64,000 nt of DNA from Gluconacetobacter diazotrophicus PA1 5 (lineage in GTDB: Bacteria > Pseudomonadota > Alphaproteobacteria > Acetobacterales > Acetobacteraceae), in contig NC_010125.1 of NCBI RefSeq assembly GCF_000067045.1, positions 3,202,001 to 3,266,000 of the forward strand. The letters are read 5' to 3'. This document shows, piece by piece, positions 17,694 to 27,022 of this stretch. A model generated the notes under the pieces. It made no database searches. It saw nothing but the letters and a program-made list of their open reading frames with translations, and was not told the origin of the DNA. The position numbers were made by a program, and so were the translations under genes. Positions within the stretch are counted from its first letter, which is position 1; each line of letters begins with the position of its first letter.

Positions 17694-17990
17694 CTATCGG
17701 TGGTAGCTGTAGCCGTATTCATCCGCCAGCCGCTGCAGGTCCGGCGCGCCGCGCAGGTTCAGCGGAATCGGCTGCGGGTTCTTTGTCCCGATGGCGAAGT
17801 TGCCGTCGGTCATGCGCTGGCAGGTATTGGCCGCCAGGGGAAAGCTCAGCTTCAGTTCCGCCCCCATCTGGGCACGCAGGCAGGACACGTCGGTATCCAG
17901 CGGGCGACGCCCGATTTCCGACGAGCATCCCGCCAACAGGATCGCGCCGCACGCAACCCACCCCAGACCCGTCCAGTTCTTCCGCTTCAT
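17694..17990 (-). CDS. Small lipoprotein
   Basis: 98 residues starting MKRKNWTGLGWVACGAILLAGC, a lipoprotein signal with lipobox LLAGC and cleavage before Cys22. The mature part is 77 residues, with two further cysteines (DVSCLRAQ and NTCQRM) that could form a disulfide in the periplasm. No family recognised. Codon bias and signal are convincing. It converges on the HNH gene with 36 bases between; those bases hold no clear terminator. Confidence 0.65.
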   Translation of the reverse strand: MKRKNWTGLGWVACGAILLAGCSSEIGRRPLDTDVSCLRAQMGAELKLSFPLAANTCQRMTDGNFAIGTKNPQPIPLNLRGAPDLQRLADEYGYSYHR

Positions 17991-18485
17991 CTCGACCGCC
18001 GCCGGCGGCCCGCCGAGGGGCCGTCCATCACATGATCCCGCGCGGTGCCGCCCGAACCGGACGTGCCCGCGCATATCGTTCGCGCCAACCTGCCATGGAT
18101 CGGCCATCCGCGATAGGGCGCCCCGACCGGGGGCGCCGTCCCGCCCCGCGCATGACGGCGGCAGCCGCCACGCATGGCGGCACGGTCACTTTTTGCTGAA
18201 GATCGATGGCAATTCGGGGGTTGCGTGACAGTATCTGGGCATCTCGTCATCCTGACCGGTCGGTTATCACCCCGGAATCCGATGGCGCGCGCGCCGATGA
18301 CGGCGGTGCCCGGGCATGCATAGGTGGCATTACGTCAGGTCCGGATGACACCCACCCCGCCCGTCTGAAACAATTATGCAGACTGATCCTGCATTCACGA
18401 CCAACGGTGGCGTTTCGTCCACCGAATGCATGACCGCCCCATATCGCTCCGCCGCATTGCGGCCAGAAAGATCAAGGTGACAGCA
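17991..18485. other. Intergenic region between the lipoprotein gene and hpnR
   Basis: About 495 bases separating two divergent genes. Short open frames on both strands have no family features. It should contain both promoters; I cannot identify convincing -35/-10 pairs. The part nearest hpnR holds AAGGTGA at 18474-18480, the ribosome site that fixes the hpnR start. Confidence 0.5.
18474..18480 (+). promoter_or_regulatory. Ribosome binding site deciding the TTG start of hpnR
   Basis: AAGGTGA ends five bases before the TTG at 18486. The first ATG in the frame (18426) has no such site and would add 20 residues not seen at the start of HpnR proteins. Confidence 0.7.
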
Positions 18486-20027
18486 TTGAGAGTACTTGCC
18501 GTCCATCCCAGCGCCCTGATGTATACGAAGATCTTCCTTCGCCTGGAACCACTGGGGCTGGAACTGATCGCGGGCGCCGCGCGCGATGCCGGACACACGG
18601 TGCAGATTATCGACCTGCAGGTGGAAACCCATCAGGATTACTGGCGGATGATCCAGGAATTCCGCCCCCACGCCGTCTGTTTTTCCGGCAGTTACCTGGC
18701 CAACATCCCGGAAATCGTCGATCTGTGCCGCGAGACCCGGGCCCGGATGCCGGGGGTCTTCCTGTTCGTCGGCGGCCATTCGGTGTCGTTCATCGCCCGC
18801 GACGTGCTGGCCCTGGCCGATGGCGCGATCGACTGCGTCCTGCGGGGTGAAGGCGACGCCACGGTGGGTCAGTTGCTCGACACGCGCCAGGCGGGCGGGG
18901 ACATCACCACGGTGCCCGGCGTCGTGACCCTGACGGCCGAGGGGCCGCCGCCGACCTTCGTGAAATCGCTGGACATGATCCGCCCGGCGCGGGACCTGCT
19001 GCGCCACCGGGGGAAATACTTCATCGGCACGCTGGACCCGGCGGCCTCGATCGAATTCGCGCGCGGCTGTCCGTGGGACTGCACGTTCTGCAGCGCCTGG
19101 ACCTTCTACGGACGGTCCTACCGCACTGCCAGCCCGACCGTCATCGCGGACGAACTGGAAGCGATCCGCGAACCCGGCATCTTCATCGTCGACGACGTGG
19201 CCTTCGTCCATGCCGAGCATGGGATGGCGATCGGCGAGGAAATCAAGCGGCGCGGCATCCGCAAGGAATATTACCTGGAAACCCGCGCCGACGTGCTGCT
19301 GCGCAACAAGGAGGTCTTCCGCTTCTGGAAGGAACTCGGGCTCAGCTACATCTTCATCGGCATGGAGGCGGTGGACGAGGAAGGGCTGAAGCAGTTCCGC
19401 AAGCGCGTGTCGCTGGACCGGAATTTCGAGGCGCTGGAATTCGCGCGTTCGCTGGGCCTGATCGTCGCGATCAACATCATCGCCGATCCGGCCTGGGACC
19501 GGAAGCGCTTCGAGGTCATCCGGCAATGGTGCCTGGAAATCCCCGATATCGTGAACATCTCGGTCATGACCCCCTATCCGGGCACCGAGATCTGGCAGAG
19601 CGAGGCCCGACGCCTGACGACGCGCGATTACCGCCTGTTCGACATCCAGCATGCGGTGCTGCCGACCACCCTGCCGCTGGAGGAATTCTACGAGGAACTG
19701 GTCAAGACCCAGCAGGTGCTGAACCAGAAGCATCTGGGCTGGAGCGCGATCAAGGACACGATGGGCATCGCCCTGCGCCTGGCCCTGCATGGACAGACCA
19801 ATTTCCTGCGGATGATCTGGAAATTCAATTCGGTCTTCAATCCCAAGCTGCAGCTGGCGGACCATCGCCGCACGCCGCGCTATGAAATGCCGCCCCAGCC
19901 CGAGGCGGCGGAGAAGGTCGATCGCCGGACGCTGTACGTCCATAACCCCGCCGGCCGGCGCAGCCGCACGATCGACGACGCGACCGAGAAGTTCGTCGAG
20001 GAAACGCGCATGACGGCGGCCGAATAG
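18486..20027 (+). CDS. hpnR: Hopanoid C-3 methylase (B12-binding radical SAM)
   Basis: 513 residues. Residues 1-140 form a cobalamin-binding Rossmann domain (LRVLAVHPSALMYTKIFLRL, GGHSVSFIA); the radical SAM cluster motif C-x3-C-x2-C is Cys195, Cys199, Cys202 in FARGCPWDCTFCSAW. The opening sequence and length match HpnR, which adds the 3-methyl group of 3-methylhopanoids, lipids known from Acetobacter and methanotrophs. The enzyme works on membrane hopanoids using SAM and methylcobalamin. The translation start is a TTG with AAGGTGA before it. No other hopanoid gene is in the window; hpnR is commonly apart from the main cluster. copA follows after 105 bases. Confidence 0.9.
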   Translation: MRVLAVHPSALMYTKIFLRLEPLGLELIAGAARDAGHTVQIIDLQVETHQDYWRMIQEFRPHAVCFSGSYLANIPEIVDLCRETRARMPGVFLFVGGHSVSFIARDVLALADGAIDCVLRGEGDATVGQLLDTRQAGGDITTVPGVVTLTAEGPPPTFVKSLDMIRPARDLLRHRGKYFIGTLDPAASIEFARGCPWDCTFCSAWTFYGRSYRTASPTVIADELEAIREPGIFIVDDVAFVHAEHGMAIGEEIKRRGIRKEYYLETRADVLLRNKEVFRFWKELGLSYIFIGMEAVDEEGLKQFRKRVSLDRNFEALEFARSLGLIVAINIIADPAWDRKRFEVIRQWCLEIPDIVNISVMTPYPGTEIWQSEARRLTTRDYRLFDIQHAVLPTTLPLEEFYEELVKTQQVLNQKHLGWSAIKDTMGIALRLALHGQTNFLRMIWKFNSVFNPKLQLADHRRTPRYEMPPQPEAAEKVDRRTLYVHNPAGRRSRTIDDATEKFVEETRMTAAE

Positions 20028-20132
20028 AAGGCAGCCGCCGCCGCTCGGTTGACGGCAGCCTGCCCCGACCCCACCTTCCGCACGGGGTCCTGCGTGCCAG
20101 CGGGATCGCGGAACGGAAGGCGGCGTCGGAAC

Positions 20133-22628
20133 ATGACATCCGGTCAAACCATCACCCTGCCCCCCAGCACATCGCCCCCGGGCGCCCTGGCCCCCATCAC
20201 CGTGCCCATCGAGGGCATGAGCTGCGCCGCCTGCGCCGCCCGGATCGAGAAGGTGCTGGGCCGCCTGCCGGGGGTGACGGCTTCGGTCAATTTCGCCACC
20301 GCGACCGCGACGGTGGAACGGCAGGGCGCCCCCCCGCCGGACGCCCCCGGGCTGGGCGAGATCGTGGGGGCCATCCGCAAGGCGGGGTTCGACGTGCCGG
20401 CCCGCCATGTCGTCCTGGCGATCGACGGCATGACCTGCGTCGCCTGCGCCACCCGGATCGAAACGGTGCTGAACCGTCTGCCGGGGGTGGACGCGCATGT
20501 GAATTTTGCCAGCGGCCGCGCCGATATCGACTACGTGCCGGGCCTGTCGGACCCCGATGCCCTGGTGCGGCAGGTCGAAAAGGCGGGCTATGGCGCCGCC
20601 CTGCCCCATGACGTCGCTTCCGGCGCGACGGGGAGCGAGGCGGCGGACGACGCCGCGCGCCATCGGGCGGCCTGGCAGCGGCAGGTGCGGCTGTTCGCGC
20701 TGTCGGTGGTGCTGACCCTGCCGCTGCTGGCCGGCATGGTGGCGATGCTGGCCGGCCTGCACGACATGCTGCCGGTCGGGCTGCAATGGGTGCTGGCGAC
20801 GCTGGTGCAGTTCGTCTGCGGCCGGTCCTTCTATCGCCATGCCTGGAACGCCGTGCGTGGCGGCGGCGCGAACATGGACGTGCTGGTGGTCATGGGCACC
20901 AGCGTCGCGTGGCTGGCCAGCACGGCCACGGTCGCGCTGGGCCTGCCCGGGCCTCTCTATTTCGAATCCGGCGCCACGGTCATCACCCTGGTGCTGCTGG
21001 GCCGCCTGATGGAGGCCCGGGCCCGCAACCGCACGCGTGAAGGCGTGGAAAGCCTGATCCGCCTGCAACCGCAGGTCGCGCATGTCGAGATCGACGGCGC
21101 GATCCAGGACCGGCCGGTGACCAGCCTGCGGGTCGGCGACATCTTCGCCATCCGCCCGGGCGAGAGCATCCCGGTGGACGGCACGATCCTGGACGGGCGG
21201 TCCGACATCGACGAATCCATGCTGACCGGCGAATCCGTTCCCGTCGGCAAGGGACCGGGCGATCCGGTTTCCGGCGCCACGATCAACCGCGACGGCGTGC
21301 TGCGCGTCCGTGCCCGGCGCGTGGGCGCCGACACCACGCTGTCGCGGATCGTCCGCATGGTGCAGCAGGCCCAAGGCACCAAGGACCCGGTGCAGCATCT
21401 GGTGGACCGGGTCTCGGCCGTCTTCGTGCCGGCGGTCCTGGCCGTCGCCGCCGTGACGTTCGCCATCGGCTGGGCCGTCAGCGGGCATCCGGCGGGGGCG
21501 CTGGGCGGCACGATCGCGGTGCTGGTGATCGCCTGCCCCTGCGCGCTGGGGCTGGCCACGCCGACCGCGATCATGGTGGGTACCGGCCTGGGGGCACGGG
21601 CCGGCCTGCTGTTCCGCAACGCCGAGGCGCTGGAGCGCCTGCATACCGTCACCACCCTGATCATGGACAAGACCGGCACGCTGACCCTGGGCCGGCCGGG
21701 CGTAACCGACATCGTGCCCGCCCCGGGCGTCGCGGCCGACACGCTGCTGTCGGCCGCCCTGGCGCTGGAGCGCAATTCCGAACATCCGCTGGCCCGCGCC
21801 ATCGTCGATCATGCGGTATCGCGCGACATCGAGGCCGCCCCGGTCCGCGATGTCCGGGCCATACCGGGGCGCGGCGTCCAGGCCCAGGACGCGGATGATT
21901 CGGGCGCCACGCTGCGCCTGGGCTCGCCCCGCTTCCTGGCCGAATCCGGCTGCGGCGGGGACGAGCCCACGGTCCAGCGCCTGGAACAGGACGGCAGGAC
22001 GGTGATCGGGGTGGCGCGCGGCAGCACCCTGCTGGGCCATATCGCGCTGGCCGACCAGATCCGCCCCGACGCCGCCGCCGGCCTGGCCGCGCTGCGCGCG
22101 CGCGGGATCAGGCTTGTGATGCTGACCGGCGACAACCCCCGCACCGCCGCCGCCGTCGCATCCCGCCTGGGACTGGACGAGACCATCGCCGGCGTACTGC
22201 CCGAGGACAAGGCGCACGAGGTCGAACGCCGCCGAGGTGCGGGCCGGATCGTCGGCATGGTGGGCGACGGCATCAACGACGCCCCGGCCCTGGCGGCGGC
22301 CGATATCGGCATCGCCATGGGCAGCGGGTCGGACATTGCGCTGGATACTGCCGACGTCGTGTTGATGCGCAGCGAACTGCGCGGGCTGGTGGATGCGATG
22401 GACCTGTCGCGCGCCACCCTGGCCAAGGTAAGGCAGAACCTGTTCTTCGCATTCATCTATAACGTGCTGGGCATTCCGCTGGCGGCGGCGGGATGGCTGA
22501 ATCCCGCCCTTGCCGGCGGCGCGATGGCCATGAGTTCGGTCTCGGTCGTCTCGAACGCGCTGCGGCTCAATCGGTGGAAGCCGGGGTCCGATGCCTTGCG
22601 GAGCCGGCCCCGAACATCGAATACTTGA
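20133..22628 (+). CDS. copA: Copper-exporting P1B-type ATPase
   Basis: 831 residues. Two N-terminal heavy-metal domains bind Cu(I): GMSCAAC (Cys31, Cys34) and GMTCVAC (Cys102, Cys105). The membrane metal site is Cys468-Pro-Cys470; the phosphorylated Asp512 is in DKTGTLT; TGES in the actuator domain; SEHPLA (His for nucleotide binding) and [10 protein letters not shown] in the ATP domain. Asn and Tyr in [16 protein letters not shown] and [15 protein letters not shown] of the last helices are the Cu(I) type. Exports copper across the inner membrane. The start at 20133 gives a family-like N-terminus. copZ follows; no CueR gene is present nearby. Confidence 0.95.
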   Translation: MTSGQTITLPPSTSPPGALAPITVPIEGMSCAACAARIEKVLGRLPGVTASVNFATATATVERQGAPPPDAPGLGEIVGAIRKAGFDVPARHVVLAIDGMTCVACATRIETVLNRLPGVDAHVNFASGRADIDYVPGLSDPDALVRQVEKAGYGAALPHDVASGATGSEAADDAARHRAAWQRQVRLFALSVVLTLPLLAGMVAMLAGLHDMLPVGLQWVLATLVQFVCGRSFYRHAWNAVRGGGANMDVLVVMGTSVAWLASTATVALGLPGPLYFESGATVITLVLLGRLMEARARNRTREGVESLIRLQPQVAHVEIDGAIQDRPVTSLRVGDIFAIRPGESIPVDGTILDGRSDIDESMLTGESVPVGKGPGDPVSGATINRDGVLRVRARRVGADTTLSRIVRMVQQAQGTKDPVQHLVDRVSAVFVPAVLAVAAVTFAIGWAVSGHPAGALGGTIAVLVIACPCALGLATPTAIMVGTGLGARAGLLFRNAEALERLHTVTTLIMDKTGTLTLGRPGVTDIVPAPGVAADTLLSAALALERNSEHPLARAIVDHAVSRDIEAAPVRDVRAIPGRGVQAQDADDSGATLRLGSPRFLAESGCGGDEPTVQRLEQDGRTVIGVARGSTLLGHIALADQIRPDAAAGLAALRARGIRLVMLTGDNPRTAAAVASRLGLDETIAGVLPEDKAHEVERRRGAGRIVGMVGDGINDAPALAAADIGIAMGSGSDIALDTADVVLMRSELRGLVDAMDLSRATLAKVRQNLFFAFIYNVLGIPLAAAGWLNPALAGGAMAMSSVSVVSNALRLNRWKPGSDALRSRPRTSNT

Positions 22629-22660
22629 ATATTGTCCCGAATATTGACAAGGTCTGCCGG
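22628..22660. repeat. Short repeat between copA and copZ
   Basis: GAATATTG occurs twice, four bases apart (TTGAATATTGTCCCGAATATTGAC), and AATATT is itself a palindrome. It could be an operator or RNA processing site between the two copper genes. It stands out by low GC. Confidence 0.35.
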
Positions 22661-22721
22661 GAACATGAACAGCCGCGCCCGCGCCATCCGGAATGGCCTG
22701 CGGCACCGGAAGGATGGGGCA

Positions 22722-22934
22722 ATGGACGCGATTACGCTGAAAATCGGGGGCATGACGTGCGACGGATGCGCCTCGGCGGTCCAGAAAGCGCTGGAACGCA
22801 CCAACGGCGTGAGCACGGCCAGCGTGTCCATGACCCCCGCCCCGCGCGCCGCAGTTACCTATGATCCGAACCTCGCGACGCCCGCGACCCTGTGCACGGC
22901 GGTGCAGGACGCAGGCTACGACGTCACGGTCTAG
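22722..22934 (+). CDS. copZ: Copper chaperone (HMA domain)
   Basis: 70 residues, a single heavy-metal-associated domain: ITLKIGGMTCDGCASAVQKAL with the metal-binding C-x2-C at about residues 13 and 16, the usual four strands and two helices, ending AVQDAGYDVTV. Carries Cu(I) in the cytoplasm to CopA. I chose the ATG at 22722 because the frame upstream (from 22632) has no family sequence. It lies 93 bases after copA and is probably in the same transcript. Confidence 0.9.
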   Translation: MDAITLKIGGMTCDGCASAVQKALERTNGVSTASVSMTPAPRAAVTYDPNLATPATLCTAVQDAGYDVTV

Positions 22935-22968
22935 AAATCATTTTTTCAGGGGCTGATTTAAACGCGGT

Positions 22969-23322
22969 TCAGTTCAGTCGCACGGCGTAAAGCTCGGGCT
23001 TGAACCCGACCGTCAGCGCGCCGTCCACGTCCAGCACCGGCCGCTTGATCATCGACGGTTGCGCCAGCATCAGGTCGATGGCCCGCGCGGCATCCAGGTC
23101 GGCCTTGTCCGCGTCGGGCAGATTGCGGAAGGTGGTGCCCGACCGGTTCAGCAGGATTTCCCATCCCACCTGTCGCACCCACCCCTCCAGCACCTCACGC
23201 GTGATGCCCTGGCTCTTGTAGTCGTGAAAGACGCAGGCCACGCCGTGCGTCTCCAGCCAGGCGCGGGCCTTCTTCATCGTGTCGCAGGCCTTGATGCCGT
23301 AGATCGTAACCGAACGCGCCAT
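22969..23322 (-). CDS. Spx/YffB-type ArsC-family protein
   Basis: 117 residues of the arsenate-reductase-like thioredoxin fold. The N-terminus VTIYGIKACDTMKKARAWL has the single reactive cysteine of YffB (YGI-x-x-C-D-T), and HDYKSQGI, NRSGTTFRNL and MIKRPVLDVDG are conserved in YffB/Spx-like proteins. E. coli YffB binds glutathione; arsenate reduction has not been shown for this branch. So a glutathione-dependent thiol reductase is likely, and 'arsenate reductase' would be an over-reading. Converges on copZ with 34 bases between. The longer frame to 23484 lacks family sequence. Confidence 0.85.
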   Translation of the reverse strand: MARSVTIYGIKACDTMKKARAWLETHGVACVFHDYKSQGITREVLEGWVRQVGWEILLNRSGTTFRNLPDADKADLDAARAIDLMLAQPSMIKRPVLDVDGALTVGFKPELYAVRLN

Positions 23323-23463
23323 ATTTCCGTTTTCCACCCCTGCCCAGACGCGCGGCGGCGCGACTATTCGCCATGACGATAAACATGCTTTAATATCAAT
23401 TCCGAAGCCGTAGCAATCGGATGAAGATCCCAGGAAACTGGACGAAACATGGCAGGGAACACG

Positions 23464-24126
23464 ATGGCATCCAGAAAAACGCATCCCATTTCAGGCCGCA
23501 TGCCCCAGATGATGCTGGCGCTGTCGCTGGCCGCGACCGGTGCCGCCCTGCCCCGGCATGCCCATGCGCAGGCATCCGCCATCACCGGCAGCCAGGTCAC
23601 CACCGCCACCGTCGAGACGATCGATTCCGGTTCGGGCGAGGTGCTGCTGCGCGATCGCACCGGCGGCTTCATCACGGTGCGCGTGCCCAAGGACGTGCAT
23701 AACCTGCCCCACGTGCAGCCGGGGGACCAGATCCATATCCGCTTCTTCCAGACCATCGCCGCCGACATCGCGGCCCCCGGCAGCCCGCCCCCGCAATCGA
23801 CCGTGACGTCCGCCCACGGGCTGGCGAACCGCCACCCCCACGGCATGATGGTTTCCTACCAGCGGGAGCGCGTGCGCGTACTGGCCGTCGATGCGCCGCA
23901 CAATGTCGTGACCTTCGTCGATCCGGGCGGGATCACCCGGACCGTCACCGTAAAGGAAAAGCCGATCCAGGCGCTGCTGGCGACGTTGAAGGTGGGTGAT
24001 TCTGTCGACGTGACCACCGCGGACGCCGTATCATTCGAGGTCATGAACCGCGTGGTCACGCCGTCCACCACCGTGACCGAAGGGGCGGGTCAGACCGCCG
24101 GCACGGCGCCGCCCGCCCACCCCTGA
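23464..24126 (+). CDS. Exported hypothetical protein with an internal duplication
   Basis: About 220 residues with a signal peptide ([14 protein letters not shown], cleavage after AHA-Q). The mature part contains two copies of a beta-rich unit of about 50 residues: one around [20 protein letters not shown], one around [19 protein letters not shown], each followed by T-V-x-V and a K-V-G-D or Q-P-G-D turn. This looks like tandem small beta barrels in the periplasm. Function unknown. I prefer ATG 23464 (CAGGGA before it) to 23449. Divergent from the Spx-like gene. Confidence 0.7.
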   Translation: MASRKTHPISGRMPQMMLALSLAATGAALPRHAHAQASAITGSQVTTATVETIDSGSGEVLLRDRTGGFITVRVPKDVHNLPHVQPGDQIHIRFFQTIAADIAAPGSPPPQSTVTSAHGLANRHPHGMMVSYQRERVRVLAVDAPHNVVTFVDPGGITRTVTVKEKPIQALLATLKVGDSVDVTTADAVSFEVMNRVVTPSTTVTEGAGQTAGTAPPAHP

Positions 24127-24166
24127 ACTGGCACCGCGAACCGCTACTACCGGGAAGGAACACAGG

Positions 24167-25828
24167 ATGGCCACCATCAGCCCACTGGCGGGCAAGCCCG
24201 TTGCGCCGTCACGCCTGATCGACGTCGCGAAGCTGACTACCGCCTATTACGACCTGAAGCCCGATCCCCGGATCACGGCCCAGCGGGTTACCTTCGGAAC
24301 GTCGGGCCATCGTGGCTCGCCGCTCCAGACCGGCTTCAACGAGGCCCATATCCTGGCGATCAGCCAGGCGGTCTGCGATTACCGCGCGGCGGCGGGCATC
24401 GACGGGCCGCTCTATATCGGCATCGACACCCATGCGGTCTCGAAGCCGGCCCTGGCCTCGGCGCTGGAAGTGTTCGCGGCCAACGGGGTGGACGTCTTCA
24501 TCGACGCCCAGGACGGCTACACCCCCACGCCGGTGATTTCGCACGCCATCCTGACCTACAACAAGGGACGCACCAGCGGCCTGGCGGATGGCGTCGTCCT
24601 GACGCCCTCGCACAACCCGCCGGAAGATGGCGGCTATAAATACAACCCGCCCCATGGCGGACCGGCGGACACGGGCATCACCCGCACCATCGAACGCGCG
24701 GCCAACGACTTCCTCGCCTCCGGCCTGGCGGGGGTGCGGCGCATTCCGTACGAACAGGCACTGCGCGCCGCCTGCGTGCATCGGCACGATTACATCACGC
24801 CCTACGTCGCGGACCTCGGTTCGGTCCTCGACATGGCGGCGATCCGCGCCTCGGGGGTCAAGATCGGCATCGATCCGCTGGGGGGGGCCGCCGTCGCCTA
24901 CTGGCAGCCGATCATCGAACGGTACGGCATCGACGCCACCGTGGTCAGCGACGTCGTGGACCCGACCTTCTCGTTCATGACGGCCGACTGGGACGGGCAG
25001 ATCCGCATGGACTGTTCCTCGCCCTACGCGATGGGCCGGCTGATCGAGGCCGGACGGACGTTCGACGTGGCTTTCGCCAACGATACCGATGCCGACCGGC
25101 ACGGCATCGTCGCGGGCAGCGACGGGCTGATGAACCCGAACCATTACCTCGCCACCGCCATCGCCTACCTGTTCGCCAACCGGCCGGGCTGGAGCCCCCA
25201 GGCGGCGGTGGGCAAGACGGTGGTCAGCAGCAGCATGATCGACCGGGTGGCGGGCAAGCTCGGGCGCCGTCTGGTCGAGGTGCCGGTCGGCTTCAAATGG
25301 TTCGTCGACGGGCTGATCGACGGCTCGTTCGGCTTCGCGGGCGAGGAAAGCGCCGGCGCCTCGTTCCTGCGCACGGACGGCACCGCCTGGACGACGGACA
25401 AGGACGGCATCATCCTGGGACTGCTGGCCGCCGAAATGACGGCGCGCACCGGGCACAATCCCGGCGTGGCCTATCGCGACCTGACGGCCGAACTGGGCAC
25501 GCCCTATTATGCCCGGATCGACGCGCCCGCCACAGCCGAGCAGAAATCGCTGCTGAAGTCGCTGTCGGCGGAACAGGTCGGCCTGCAGGACCTGGCGGGC
25601 GAGCCCATCCGGGCGACGCTGACCCGCGCCCCCGGCAATGACGCGGACATCGGCGGCCTGAAGATCGTCACGGACAATGGCTGGTTCGCCGCCCGCCCCT
25701 CGGGCACCGAGGACGTCTACAAGATCTATGCCGAGAGCTTCGTCAGCGAGGACCATCTGCACCGCATCCAGCACGAGGCGGCGGACGCCATCTCGTCCCT
25801 GTTCGCGACCCAGGAAGGTTCAGGCTGA
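24167..25828 (+). CDS. pgm: Phosphoglucomutase, alpha-D-glucose specific
   Basis: 553 residues. Interconverts glucose-1-phosphate and glucose-6-phosphate, linking central metabolism to UDP-glucose, exopolysaccharide and cellulose precursors. The phosphoserine is Ser148 in [13 protein letters not shown]; the metal-binding loop is [11 protein letters not shown]; the sugar-binding loop GEESAGASF; the phosphate-binding C-terminal loop [17 protein letters not shown]. Length and motifs are those of E. coli Pgm. The start at 24167 has GGAAGGAA upstream. A strong hairpin follows the stop. Confidence 0.95.
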   Translation: MATISPLAGKPVAPSRLIDVAKLTTAYYDLKPDPRITAQRVTFGTSGHRGSPLQTGFNEAHILAISQAVCDYRAAAGIDGPLYIGIDTHAVSKPALASALEVFAANGVDVFIDAQDGYTPTPVISHAILTYNKGRTSGLADGVVLTPSHNPPEDGGYKYNPPHGGPADTGITRTIERAANDFLASGLAGVRRIPYEQALRAACVHRHDYITPYVADLGSVLDMAAIRASGVKIGIDPLGGAAVAYWQPIIERYGIDATVVSDVVDPTFSFMTADWDGQIRMDCSSPYAMGRLIEAGRTFDVAFANDTDADRHGIVAGSDGLMNPNHYLATAIAYLFANRPGWSPQAAVGKTVVSSSMIDRVAGKLGRRLVEVPVGFKWFVDGLIDGSFGFAGEESAGASFLRTDGTAWTTDKDGIILGLLAAEMTARTGHNPGVAYRDLTAELGTPYYARIDAPATAEQKSLLKSLSAEQVGLQDLAGEPIRATLTRAPGNDADIGGLKIVTDNGWFAARPSGTEDVYKIYAESFVSEDHLHRIQHEAADAISSLFATQEGSG

Positions 25829-25839
25829 CAGCACGAGGA

Positions 25840-25870
25840 AGGCCCGAGGGGTCGTGGACCCTTCGGGCCT
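25840..25870 (+). terminator. Hairpin after pgm
   Basis: A 14-base-pair stem (AGGCCCGAGGGGTC with GACCCTTCGGGCCT, one G-T pair) and a 3-base loop, 12 bases after the pgm stop. There is no T run after it, so termination may need Rho, or the hairpin may protect the 3' end. Confidence 0.65.
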
Positions 25871-25908
25871 GGAGCGCCTTGCGGTTGCGTGACGCCATCC
25901 GATCACGA

Positions 25909-25940
25909 TCTGCCCTACTGGAAGTCTGCCCTACTGGAAG
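25909..25940. repeat. 16-base tandem duplication across the isoaspartyl peptidase stop codon
   Basis: TCTGCCCTACTGGAAG occurs twice in direct succession. On the minus strand each copy holds CTTCCAGTAG, so the gene's last codons and stop are duplicated; the second copy is outside the reading frame of the product. Confidence 0.9.
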
Positions 25941-26932
25941 ATCGCGGCGTGCGGCACGCCGTCGCGACCGACCCAGGCGCGATACATCCCGTCGGTATCG
26001 CCGGCCGAATCGACCAGGATGGCGCCGCCGTTTCCACCCAGCGCCGGAATTTCGTGGTTGATGACGTCGTCGGCCGCATGGGCCAGCGAATCATGCATCG
26101 CCGTCACGCGCATGCAGATCTCGTGCGCCGCCACGGTGCGGATATAGAATTCTCCCCACCCGGTCCCGGACATGGCACAGCCCGCATTCGCGTATGTGCC
26201 CGCGCCGATCAGCGGCGAATCCCCGACCCGGCCCCATAATTTGTCGGTCATGCCGCCCGTCGACGTCCCGGCGGCCAGATGCCCCGCCTTGTCCAGCGCA
26301 ACGGCGCCCACCGTGCCGAAATGACGGTCCGTGGTTTCGTCCGCGTGCTGGGCATGGGCCGCATCCTCCTTCAACGCGCGCTGAAGCTGGTCCCAGCGGC
26401 GCTGGGTCCAGAAATAGGACGTATCCACCAATGCGATCCCCTGCGTCCTGGCAAACGCCTCGGCCCCCGCGCCGATCAGCAGGACGTGCGGCGAATGGTC
26501 CATGACCGCCCGCGCCAGGGAAATCGGGTTGCGCACGTGCTGTACGCCCGCGATCGCGCCGGCCCGCAGGGTCGCGCCGTCCATGATGGCCGCATCCATT
26601 TCGTTATGGCCGTCATGGGTGAAGACCGCCCCCTTGCCGGCATTGAAGTTCGGATCGTCCTCCAGCACGTGAATGGCCGCCACCACCGCATCCGGGGCCG
26701 GCTTGCCCGCCTTCAGGGCGGCATATCCCGCGTCCAGGGCGTGGGCCAGCGCCGCCAGGACGATCTTCCGCCGCTCGGGCGACATGTCGGCCTTGATGAC
26801 GCCCGCGCCCCCGTGAATGACCATCACGGGCACGGTATCGGCGCGCGCCGTCACCGGCCGCATGACCACCGACGCCGCCGTCATCACCATGGCCGCCGCT
26901 ATCCCGCCCGACAGAACCCTCGATCCGCGCAT
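25931..26932 (-). CDS. Isoaspartyl peptidase / asparaginase (plant type), exported
   Basis: About 333 residues. Ntn-hydrolase that cuts itself to expose a catalytic threonine, here in HFGTVGAVALDKAGHLAAGTSTGG; the preceding alpha subunit has VMVIHGGAGVI, NAGKGAVFTHDG and DAAIMDG. Hydrolyses beta-aspartyl dipeptides and asparagine. An N-terminal hydrophobic signal (SGGIAAAMVMTAASVVM) up to ARA-D suggests export to the periplasm, as for several bacterial members. The ATG at 26932 is preferred because sequence before it is not signal-like. It lies 236 bases away from, and transcribed in the same direction as, the hydrolase at 27023-27694. Confidence 0.9.
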   Translation of the reverse strand: MRGSRVLSGGIAAAMVMTAASVVMRPVTARADTVPVMVIHGGAGVIKADMSPERRKIVLAALAHALDAGYAALKAGKPAPDAVVAAIHVLEDDPNFNAGKGAVFTHDGHNEMDAAIMDGATLRAGAIAGVQHVRNPISLARAVMDHSPHVLLIGAGAEAFARTQGIALVDTSYFWTQRRWDQLQRALKEDAAHAQHADETTDRHFGTVGAVALDKAGHLAAGTSTGGMTDKLWGRVGDSPLIGAGTYANAGCAMSGTGWGEFYIRTVAAHEICMRVTAMHDSLAHAADDVINHEIPALGGNGGAILVDSAGDTDGMYRAWVGRDGVPHAAIFQ

Positions 26933-27022
26933 TCCCGCCCCTCCCGTTGCGCCGTGACGGTAACATCGGAATCGAAACGAACAAGGGGGGATTATGTGCG
27001 GGACGGCGGGACAGGCCACTGG

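Noticed and set aside
18330-22706. A 1458-codon open frame on the minus strand opposite hpnR and copA
   Set aside because: It is the antisense shadow of two well-supported genes in high-GC DNA; the translation is low-complexity (Arg, Gln, Gly, His, Asp) with no domain.
22969-23322. Calling this gene an arsenate reductase
   Set aside because: Its motifs are those of YffB/Spx-like proteins, and no arsenic resistance gene is near.
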